A DNA stretch of 64,000 bases. It comes from Streptomyces sp. Ru72. Its GTDB lineage: Bacteria; Actinomycetota; Actinomycetes; Streptomycetales; Streptomycetaceae. Shown piece by piece: positions 58,051 through 64,000 of the stretch (position 1 is the first letter of the stretch; every line of letters starts with the position of its first letter). The stretch spans positions 124,001 to 188,000 of the forward strand of contig NZ_PQSR01000002.1 in the NCBI RefSeq assembly GCF_002920635.1, written 5' to 3'. The translations under genes were made by a program, and so were the position numbers. The notes under the pieces were generated by a model. The model searched no databases. It worked only from the letters and a program-made list of their open reading frames with translations, and was not told the origin of the DNA.

Positions 58051-59214
58051 TTACCCATCCTGTTCCGCGTTCACCTTTACGTAGACGCGCGGGACGCGGG
58101 TTCCGATCCGGGTCACGATTTCGTAAGCGATGGTTCCGGCCGCCTGCGCCCAGTCCTCGGCGGTGGGTTCGCCCCGGTCGCCGGGGCCGAAGAGGACCGC
58201 CTCGGTTCCGGGCGGGGGCTCGTCGCCGCCCAGGTCCACGACGAACTGGTCCATGGCGATCCGCCCCGCGACGGTACGCAGCTTGCCGTCGACCAGGACC
58301 GGTCCCGTGCCGGAGGCGTGGCGCGGGATGCCGTCCGCGTAGCCGACCGGGACCAGGCCGAGGGTGGTGGCGCCGGGAGTGGTGTACAGGTGGCCGTAGC
58401 TGACGCCGTGGCCGCCGGGGACCTGCTTGACCAGGGCGAGCGATGCCTTGAGGGTCATCACCGGGCGCAGTCCGAGGTCGGCGGGGGTGCCGAGTTCGGG
58501 GCTCGGTGAGATGCCGTACATCGCGATTCCGGTGCGTACGAGGTCGAAGTGGGCCTCGGGCAGGGTCAGCGTGGCGGGCGAGTTGGCGATGTGCCGCACC
58601 TCGGGGCGCACGCCCTGCTGCTCGGCGTGCGCCACCATCTCGCGGAAGCGGGCCAGTTGGGCCTGGACGGAGGGGTGGCCGGGTTCGTCGGCGCAGGCGA
58701 AGTGGGACCACAGGCCGACGACGGTGACCAGGCCGTCGGCCTGGGCGCGCAGGGCCTCGGCGACGAGTTCCGGCCAGTCGCCGGGCTGGCAGCCGTTCCT
58801 GCCGAGGCCGGTGTCGGCCTTGAGGTGGACCCGGGCGGGCACGCCCGCCGCGGCGGCTGCCTCGCGCACCTCGTCGAGGGCCCACAGGCCGCTGACGGAC
58901 ACGTCGATGTCGGCCTCGACGGCACGCTGCCAGGGACCGCCGGGGGTCCAGAGCCAGCACAGGACGCGACCCGGCACTCCGGCCTCGCGCAGCGCGAGGG
59001 CCTCCTCGGGCGTGGCCGTGCCGAGCCACTCGGCGCCGGCTTCCAGGGCCGCGCGGGCGCACGGCACGGCCCCGTGGCCGTACGCGTCCGACTTCACGAC
59101 GGCCATCAGCGCCGCGCCGGGCGCGAGGGCGCGCAGGGCACGCACGTTCGCCCGCAGGGCCGCCAGATCGATCTCGGCGCGGGCACGCAGGGGGGCTGTC
59201 TCGATTCGTTCCAT
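58051..59214 (-). CDS. alr: Alanine racemase
   Basis: PLP enzyme of 387 residues that interconverts L- and D-alanine for cell-wall synthesis. The PLP Lys41 is in AVVKSDAYGHG; the other catalytic Tyr is in VSYGHLYTTPG; and VRTGIAMYGISP is the phosphate-binding segment. ATG 59214 begins MERIETAPLRARAEIDLAAL. It is downstream of nnr and upstream of the hydrolase gene. Confidence 0.96.
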   Translation of the reverse strand: MERIETAPLRARAEIDLAALRANVRALRALAPGAALMAVVKSDAYGHGAVPCARAALEAGAEWLGTATPEEALALREAGVPGRVLCWLWTPGGPWQRAVEADIDVSVSGLWALDEVREAAAAAGVPARVHLKADTGLGRNGCQPGDWPELVAEALRAQADGLVTVVGLWSHFACADEPGHPSVQAQLARFREMVAHAEQQGVRPEVRHIANSPATLTLPEAHFDLVRTGIAMYGISPSPELGTPADLGLRPVMTLKASLALVKQVPGGHGVSYGHLYTTPGATTLGLVPVGYADGIPRHASGTGPVLVDGKLRTVAGRIAMDQFVVDLGGDEPPPGTEAVLFGPGDRGEPTAEDWAQAAGTIAYEIVTRIGTRVPRVYVKVNAEQDG

Positions 59215-59316
59215 CGCGCCCCAGTGTCTCAGAGGGGCCGGACGGCCCGGGGATGACGGTACCGGCGGGTAGCGTTCCGGCAGTCGGCGTCCCCCGACCG
59301 GTCCCGTTCCAAGCCC

Positions 59317-59350
59317 GTCCAGGTCAGTCCAGTTCAGTCCAGGTCAGTCC
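59317..59350. repeat. 10-bp tandem repeat between alr and nnr
   Basis: Units GTCCAGGTCA, GTCCAGTTCA, GTCCAGGTCA and then GTCC, 34 bases in all, in the interval between alr and nnr. Confidence 0.75.
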
Positions 59351-59383
59351 GGAGCGGTGCGGGGCCCGTGGCGGCCCGCCCGC

Positions 59384-60817
59384 TCAGCCCCGCACGTCCC
59401 GCCATGCCCCGGGAATGGCGTCGGCCACATCGTGCGCCCCCGCCGGCGCGCCGTCCGCCGCGTAGCGGCCCGCCAGGCCGTGCAGGTAGGCCGCCACGCT
59501 CGCCGCGTCCCGTGCCGAGAGGCCGGCCGCGAGAAGTGACCCCGACAGACCCGACAGCACGTCTCCGCTGCCCGCGGTCGCCAGCCACGGCGTGCCGGTG
59601 GCGTTCACGCGTACCGGGCCGCCATCGGGGTCCGCCACCAGCGTCGTCGAGCCCTTGAGGAGGACGGCCGCCCGGTAGCGGGACGCCAGCTCCCGCACCG
59701 CCGCGAGCCGCGCGCCCTCGACCTCCTCGCGCGCCACGCCGAGCAGCGCGGCGGCCTCGCCCGCGTGCGGGGTCATCAGCGTGGGTGCCGTACGGGCGCG
59801 TACGGCGTCCGGGTCGGCCAGCCTGAGCCCGTCCGCGTCGACGAGGACGGGTACGTCCGCCTCCAGCACCTCGGCCACGGTCGCCGCGTCGTCGCCCGCG
59901 CCGGGACCGACCACCCACGCCTGCACCCGTCCGGCCTTGGCGGGCCCCCGGTCGGAGATCAGCGTCTCCGGGAAGCGGGCGATCACCGCGCTCCCGGCAG
60001 GTCCCACGTACCGCACGGCTCCGGCCCCGCCGCGCAGCGCCCCCGAGACGGCGAGCACGGCCGCTCCGGGATAGCGCGCGGACCCGGCGGCGATGCCGAC
60101 GACGCCCCGCCGGTACTTGTCGCTCTCGGCGCGCGGCACCGGCAGCAGCGCCGCCACGTCCGCGTGCTGCAGCGCCTCCAGCTCGGCCTCCTCGGGCAGT
60201 TCGAGCCCGATGTCGACGAGCCGTACGGAACCGGCGTACTCCCGCGCGGGATCGATGAGCAGCGCCGGCTTGTGCGTGCCGAAGGTCACGGTGAGGTCCG
60301 CCCGTACGGCGTCCCCCCGCACCTCCCCGCTGTCGGCCTCGACACCGCTCGGCAGGTCCACGGCCACGACGACCGCGCGCGAGGCGCCGGCGAGCGCGGC
60401 AAGCCGTGCCGCGTCGGACCGGAGCCCGCCCCTGCCGCCGATGCCCACGATCCCGTCGACGACGAGGTCGGCCGCCCGGATCACCTCCCCGGCGGCGTCA
60501 GAGGGGTCCGCGACTGTACCGCCCGCCCGGCGAAGGGCCGCGAGCCCGCCCTGGTGGGTCCTCTCGGGTGACAGCAGCACTGCCGCCACCCCGGCCCCGC
60601 GCCGGGCGAGCCGCGCCCCGGCATACAGGGCGTCACCGCCGTTGTCACCGCTGCCGACCAGCAGCACCACCCGGCTGCCGTACACCCGCCCCAGCAACTG
60701 GGCGCAGGCCGCGGCCAGTCCGGCGGCGGCGCGCTGCATGAGCGCCCCCTCCGGAAGCCGGGCCATGAGGGCACGCTCGGCCGTCCTCACCGTCTCCACG
60801 CTGTACGCAGTACGCAT
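59384..60817 (-). CDS. nnr: Bifunctional NAD(P)H-hydrate epimerase/dehydratase
   Basis: A 477-residue repair enzyme. The N-terminal epimerase domain (NnrE-like, about 1-215) contains VVLLVGSGDNGGDALYAGAR. The C-terminal dehydratase domain (NnrD, about 220-477) has VVGIAAGSARYPGAAVLAVS, VGPGAGDDAATVAEVLEADV, LMTPHAGEAAALLG and ATAGSGDVLSGLSGSLLAAG. It repairs hydrated NAD(P)H. It is between acpS and alr. Confidence 0.95.
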   Translation of the reverse strand: MRTAYSVETVRTAERALMARLPEGALMQRAAAGLAAACAQLLGRVYGSRVVLLVGSGDNGGDALYAGARLARRGAGVAAVLLSPERTHQGGLAALRRAGGTVADPSDAAGEVIRAADLVVDGIVGIGGRGGLRSDAARLAALAGASRAVVVAVDLPSGVEADSGEVRGDAVRADLTVTFGTHKPALLIDPAREYAGSVRLVDIGLELPEEAELEALQHADVAALLPVPRAESDKYRRGVVGIAAGSARYPGAAVLAVSGALRGGAGAVRYVGPAGSAVIARFPETLISDRGPAKAGRVQAWVVGPGAGDDAATVAEVLEADVPVLVDADGLRLADPDAVRARTAPTLMTPHAGEAAALLGVAREEVEGARLAAVRELASRYRAAVLLKGSTTLVADPDGGPVRVNATGTPWLATAGSGDVLSGLSGSLLAAGLSARDAASVAAYLHGLAGRYAADGAPAGAHDVADAIPGAWRDVRG

Positions 60818-60900
60818 ACGGCCGAGTCTCCCCCACCGCGCTCACACCATGACGAAGGGCGCGGAGTTGCCGGCGCCCGCCGCGGGGCCGGGATCGCACG

Positions 60901-61272
60901 CTATCCCTCGGCGACGACCACCGCCGACGCGACACCCGCGTCATGACTGAGCGACACATGCCAGAACTGCACGCCGAGTTCGGCCGCGCGGGCCGCGACC
61001 GTGCCCGTCACGCGCAGTCGGGGCTGACCGCTGTCCTCGACGTACACCTCGGCGTCGGTCCAGTGCAGCCCGCCCGGCGCGCCCAGCGCCTTGGCCACCG
61101 CCTCCTTCGCCGCGAACCGCGCGGCCAGCGAGGCGATACCGCGTCGCTCACCGCCCGGCAGCAGCAACTCGCTTTCCAGGAAGAGCCGTTCGGCCAGCCC
61201 GGGAGTACGTTCCAGCGCGGCCCGGAAGCGGTCGATCTCGGCCACGTCGATGCCGACTCCGATGATGCTCAT
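60901..61272 (-). CDS. acpS: Holo-[acyl-carrier-protein] synthase
   Basis: A 123-residue AcpS-type phosphopantetheinyl transferase. The Mg-binding Asp9 is in [13 protein letters not shown], Glu57 is in [13 protein letters not shown], and [20 protein letters not shown] and [15 protein letters not shown] are typical. ATG 61272 starts [10 protein letters not shown]. It is first in the acpS-nnr-alr-hydrolase-tsaE run. Confidence 0.95.
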   Translation of the reverse strand: MSIIGVGIDVAEIDRFRAALERTPGLAERLFLESELLLPGGERRGIASLAARFAAKEAVAKALGAPGGLHWTDAEVYVEDSGQPRLRVTGTVAARAAELGVQFWHVSLSHDAGVASAVVVAEG

Positions 61273-61493
61273 GCGGGGCACCCTATGCGGCCCTGACCGC
61301 CGCTTCGTCGCGCGGCGGTCCGGAGGCCGGGCGCCGGGTTGGAGGCCGCTGGTTCCGGTTGGCGCACCGGCGCCCGACGGGCCACGGATGCCCTGGCAGC
61401 AGGGAGGTACGCACCATTTCACCCTTCCCACTCGTATGTGAGGCCGTATGTGCATACCGAGCAGACGGCAGGGTCCGTCGGCGGACACACGTA

Positions 61494-61517
61494 GGGCCCC
61501 GGACATGTCCGGGGCCC
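61494..61517. terminator. 24-bp perfect palindrome after the 55-residue gene
   Basis: GGGCCCCGGACA (61494-61505) and its complement TGTCCGGGGCCC (61506-61517). It follows the stop of the 55-residue gene on the minus strand by 24 bases and is probably a terminator. Confidence 0.65.
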
Positions 61518-61541
61518 CGTGCGCGCGTTCGACCCGCACCG

Positions 61542-61709
61542 CTACCAGCGGTACCAGCGCCCCCGTCGGCCGCCACTCGCCGGGCGGACGACAAAGCCCA
61601 GCAGCCACACCGCAAGCACGATGACGGCAACCCACCACAGCGCCTTCAAGGCGAAGCCCGCACCGAAAAGGATCAGGGCCAAAAGAAGAACCAGAAGCAA
61701 GGGAACCAT
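61542..61709 (-). CDS. 55-residue hydrophobic membrane peptide
   Basis: From ATG 61709 the protein begins [20 protein letters not shown], continues [20 protein letters not shown], and ends in a basic tail [14 protein letters not shown]. It has two membrane helices (about 2-20 and 24-42). A strong GGAGG ribosome site precedes the ATG. The 55-codon length puts it below most gene-finding cutoffs. Related 'hydrophobic proteins' are common in Streptomyces, often beside stress genes. It is divergent from the CsbD gene. Function unknown. Confidence 0.85.
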   Translation of the reverse strand: MVPLLLVLLLALILFGAGFALKALWWVAVIVLAVWLLGFVVRPASGGRRGRWYRW

Positions 61710-61920
61710 GTTTCATCAACCTCCGGCCGAGCGGGTTCCCCGTCGATGGCTCGGCACGCATCGAAGAACTCGGGTTTTCTTGAAGGCTTTCAGTGGAATT
61801 CTGATCGGTTCGCCGCGAATCCTGGTGCACAGCGCGGCGCATTACTGCGACGTTTGGGCGACACGGCGGGGGAAATCCGATCGTCACCGAACGCCGTGAC
61901 GACGTAGGGATGTGACACCC

Positions 61921-62094
61921 ATGGCTGAGAACCAGAAGGCGCAGGCCAAGACTGAGCAGGCCAAGGGCAAGGTCAAGGAGACGGTCGGCCGCACCGTCGG
62001 CAACGAGCGCATGGAGGCCGAGGGCCGCATGGAGCAGGCGCGCGGCGACGCCCGCGAGGCCAAGGAGAAGACCAAGGACGTCTTCCGGCACTGA
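61921..62094 (+). CDS. CsbD-family stress protein
   Basis: A 57-residue hydrophilic protein with the CsbD pattern [20 protein letters not shown], then [23 protein letters not shown] 61921 is preferred; an in-frame GTG nine bases upstream is possible. CsbD proteins are general-stress proteins (sigma-B dependent in Bacillus). It is divergent from the 55-residue gene and followed by a strong terminator. Confidence 0.93.
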   Translation: MAENQKAQAKTEQAKGKVKETVGRTVGNERMEAEGRMEQARGDAREAKEKTKDVFRH

Positions 62095-62105
62095 GCCTCG
62101 CTCGG

Positions 62106-62156
62106 GGCAGGTTCGGGCACTCGCACCGAATGGGGTGCCCGAACCTGCCTTTCTTT
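62106..62156 (+). terminator. Terminator of the CsbD gene
   Basis: Perfect 15-bp stem: GGCAGGTTCGGGCAC (62106-62120) with GTGCCCGAACCTGCC (62135-62149), then TTTCTTTT. Confidence 0.92.
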
Positions 62157-62220
62157 TGCATTTTCGCTCTCGCGGACCATCGCTGAACGGCCATCAAGTG
62201 GCCGCCGTTTCGCGCAGGGG

Positions 62221-62949
62221 TCAGGAGAGCCAGTCGGTGTAGCGGGTGGGGGCGAGGCGGGCGTCCCTGTCGGTGAGGACGTCGCCCTTGACGACGGCGA
62301 ACATGCCGGCGGTGGGGTCGGTGACGACGGTGCGGTTGTCGCCCTTGTGCGACAGGGTGATCCGGCCCAGCTCGTCCAGGTTGAAGATCTCGGGTCCGGC
62401 GATGTTGCGCATGCCGTTCAGCGGGGCACCCGCGGCCACCTCCGCCACCGCTGCGGCCACGTCCTTCGAGGCGATCGGCTGGATCGGGGTGGCGGGCAGC
62501 CGGACGGTGTCGCCCTCCGCGGTCCAGGACATGACGGCGTCCATGAACTCCATGAACTGCGTCGCCCGGACGATCGAGTAGGGGATCGACCCGGCCGCGA
62601 GGATGTTCTCCTGGAGCACCTTGGCCCGGTAGTAGTCCAGCTCCGGCACCTGGTCCACACCGACGATCGAGAGGATGACGAAGTGGCCGACGCCACCCTT
62701 GCGGGCCGCGGCCAGAAGGTTGTCCATCGAGGTCCGGAAGAACTCCGGGGAGGCTTCGTCGAAGGTCGGGGAGTTCGTGAGGTTGACGACGACGTCGGCT
62801 CCGTCCACCGCCCCGTCCAGTCCCTGACCGCTGATGACGTCGACTCCGGTGGACTGCGAGTGCGGCACCGCCTCGTGTCCGGCGGCGTTCAGGTCCTTGA
62901 CGACCTGTGACCCGATCAGGCCGGTACCGCCGATGACTGCGAACTTCAT
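62221..62949 (-). CDS. NmrA-like NAD(P)-binding protein
   Basis: A 242-residue atypical SDR/NmrA-type protein. The cofactor motif is FAVIGGTGLIGSQVVKDLN. NSPTFDEASPEFFRTSMDNL, VILSIVGVDQ and ADFYRAKVLQE-like LDYYRAKVLQENILAAGS follow. ATG 62949 is preceded by GGAAGG. It is divergent from the RsrR-like regulator, and two palindromic operators lie between them. In Streptomyces venezuelae the gene divergent from rsrR encodes just such a protein (from memory), so a redox-linked role is inferred. Confidence 0.88.
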   Translation of the reverse strand: MKFAVIGGTGLIGSQVVKDLNAAGHEAVPHSQSTGVDVISGQGLDGAVDGADVVVNLTNSPTFDEASPEFFRTSMDNLLAAARKGGVGHFVILSIVGVDQVPELDYYRAKVLQENILAAGSIPYSIVRATQFMEFMDAVMSWTAEGDTVRLPATPIQPIASKDVAAAVAEVAAGAPLNGMRNIAGPEIFNLDELGRITLSHKGDNRTVVTDPTAGMFAVVKGDVLTDRDARLAPTRYTDWLS

Positions 62950-63020
62950 GACACGCCTTCCGTCGGGAATATGTCCGCAATATGGCATATGAACCCTCTA
63001 CGGGCGCGCCATGCGCCAAA

Positions 63021-63041
63021 CTCGGACACGATCTGTCCGAG
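63021..63041. promoter_or_regulatory. RsrR-type operator 1
   Basis: Perfect inverted repeat CTCGGACA (63021-63028), CGATC, TGTCCGAG (63034-63041). It lies in the divergent interval, closer to the NmrA-like gene. Confidence 0.85.
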
Positions 63042-63049
63042 ACTATACA

Positions 63050-63066
63050 CGGACACACATTGTCCG
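63050..63066. promoter_or_regulatory. RsrR-type operator 2
   Basis: Inverted repeat CGGACA (63050-63055), CACAT, TGTCCG (63061-63066). Its centre is 27 bases from that of operator 1. It lies just upstream of the regulator's own promoter (TTAGAG at about 63082-63087). Confidence 0.8.
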
Positions 63067-63094
63067 AGTAACGCGGTCTGATTAGAGTGGCCGC

Positions 63095-63577
63095 GTGAAG
63101 ATGTCCGGCGGAGTCGAGTGGGCCCTGCACTGCTGCGTCGTGCTCACGTCGGTCGAGGAGCCCGTGCCCGCGACCAGGCTGGCGGAATTGCACGACGTCT
63201 CGGCGAGCTATCTGGCCAAACAGCTGCAGGCGCTCTCCCGGGCCGGGCTCGTACGCTCGGTCCAGGGCAAGTCGGGCGGCTACGTGCTCACCCGGGAACC
63301 CGCCTCGATCACGGTGCTCGATGTGGTCGAAGCGGTGGACGGCCCCGGTCAGGCGTTCACGTGCACGGAGATCCGCCAGCGCGGCCCGCTGGCCACCCCC
63401 GCCGAGTCGTGCACCGCGCCCTGCCCGATCGCCCGCGCGATGACCGCCGCGGACACGGCCTGGCGGGAAGCCCTGCGCGCGGTCTCGATCGCCGACCTCG
63501 TCCAGGACGTCGCCTCGGGCTCCGGCCCCTCCGCGCTGGCCCGCGTCAGCAGGTGGCTGACCATGCCGGAGACCTGA
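63095..63577 (+). CDS. rsrR: Rrf2-family redox regulator, RsrR-like
   Basis: A 160-residue Rrf2-family winged-helix protein. It reads KMSGGVEWALHCCVVLTSV at the start, with Glu8 and His12 at the positions that in RsrR of Streptomyces venezuelae ligate the [2Fe-2S] cluster (from memory). The helix-turn-helix is DVSASYLAKQLQALSRAGLV. Cys90, Cys106 and Cys110 fall in the C-terminal region (FTCTEIR and ESCTAPCPI). RsrR binds inverted repeats to repress itself and the NmrA gene. GTG 63095 could be leaderless. The divergent NmrA gene and two palindromes complete the picture. Confidence 0.85.
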   Translation: MKMSGGVEWALHCCVVLTSVEEPVPATRLAELHDVSASYLAKQLQALSRAGLVRSVQGKSGGYVLTREPASITVLDVVEAVDGPGQAFTCTEIRQRGPLATPAESCTAPCPIARAMTAADTAWREALRAVSIADLVQDVASGSGPSALARVSRWLTMPET

Positions 63578-63614
63578 AGCGCCGGACGAGCAGGGCCTGG
63601 AGCAGGCCGTCCGG

Positions 63615-64000
63615 CTACGTCTCGGATGCTCCGCCGCCCGCGTTGGCGTAGCGCACGGCCAGTACCCCGAAAGCACTGGTCAGTTGTGGTGGGCCGATGA
63701 CTTGGATGTCGGTGTCGAAGCGCCCGACAGCGGCGGCGAGGCCGGTCCACGACCAGGAGCCGAGGGTGAGACGGCAGCGGTCGGGGCCCAGTTCCTCGAC
63801 GATTCCGTCCTGCACGAAGGGGGCCACAGCCTGTGCGGGGAGGCCGAGGACGACCTCGCCACGGCAGGGCCAGTCGGTGGTGGAGCCGTCAGTCCCTCGG
63901 AAGCGGCCGGTGACGAACGCGGCTACGTCGTCGCCGGGGAGACCGCGTCGGGTGAAGCGCGGGCCGGTGGGGGTGCGGGGGCGTACGCGGTCGACGCGGA
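63615..64000 (-). CDS. Partial WYL-domain transcriptional regulator, C-terminal end
   Basis: The last 128 residues of a gene that enters from the right edge. In-frame text from the edge reads RVDRVRPRTPTGPRFTRRGL, PGDDVAAFVTGRFRGTDGS, EVVLGLPAQAVAPFVQDG and ends RYANAGGGASET at the stop (63615). This is the WYL/WCX C-terminal region of a YafY/DeoR-like regulator. A start at 63827 would be internal and is not accepted. Confidence 0.8.
   Translation of the reverse strand, partial: RVDRVRPRTPTGPRFTRRGLPGDDVAAFVTGRFRGTDGSTTDWPCRGEVVLGLPAQAVAPFVQDGIVEELGPDRCRLTLGSWSWTGLAAAVGRFDTDIQVIGPPQLTSAFGVLAVRYANAGGGASET

Noticed and set aside
63615..63827. Independent 70-residue gene starting at GTG 63827
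   Set aside because: The frame is open to the window edge and the upstream text is plainly WYL-domain sequence, so this is the end of a larger gene.

Overview
The window is GC-rich chromosomal DNA of a Streptomyces-type actinomycete. The codon third positions are strongly G/C and GTG starts are frequent. It carries genes typical of that genus: the developmental regulator BldM beside a ShbA-type sigma factor and a WhiB-like protein, a sortase-E (LAXTG) surface protein, and a cluster of transmembrane Ser/Thr kinases. I see no rRNA, tRNA, CRISPR array, insertion sequence, prophage or biosynthetic cluster. Gene order (guaA, kinase cluster, glpD, guaB3, guaB, shbA, bldM, groEL/groES, tsaBDE/alr/nnr/acpS) looks like conserved core chromosome.

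Layout. 1-9.8 kb: a secreted NlpC/P60 hydrolase, a LiaFSR-like envelope-stress module (PspC-domain histidine kinase plus LuxR-type regulator, divergent from a PspC/LiaF-like membrane protein), DoxX and other membrane proteins, a class II aldolase, a 22-bp tandem repeat block and a frameshifted pyridoxamine-oxidase-like gene. 9.8-14 kb: guaA, a chorismate mutase gene with a leader-peptide attenuator, and an LAXTG-anchored surface protein. 14-30 kb: on the minus strand, six tandem kinase-type genes, followed downstream by an aldehyde dehydrogenase and a GMC oxidoreductase. Five of the kinases have intact catalytic residues. The sixth is a pseudokinase with a very long insertion in its activation segment. 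All six have a C-terminal half, predicted to lie outside the cell, that looks like a PsbP/LpqN-type domain.

30-39.5 kb: glpD, a nucleotide-sugar dehydrogenase homologue lacking the catalytic cysteine, a 42-residue basic mini-protein, guaB3 and guaB, then shbA, bldM (with a near-perfect BldN-type promoter) and a WhiB-like gene. 39.5-51.4 kb: a LysR regulator divergent from a MOSC protein, an SDR, a SnoaL-like protein, groEL1 and groES under two CIRCE operators, two polysaccharide deacetylase lipoproteins (one degenerate), a methyltransferase, an ECF42-type sigma factor coupled to its DGPF protein, and an LCP protein. 51.5-61.3 kb: a thrice-damaged LacI pseudogene, then the t6A/cell-wall housekeeping genes (tsaD, rimI, tsaB; acpS, nnr, alr, hydrolase, tsaE) in tightly overlapping operons. 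61.3-64 kb: a 55-residue hydrophobic peptide divergent from a CsbD protein, an RsrR/NmrA redox regulatory pair with two palindromic operators, and the end of a WYL-domain regulator.

The genes group around nucleotide (guanine) supply, envelope sensing and phosphorylation signalling, developmental control, protein folding and cell-wall/tRNA modification. The least explained parts are the kinase/pseudokinase cluster with its shared exported domain, the low-GC segment that splits that cluster, and several repeats and small genes.
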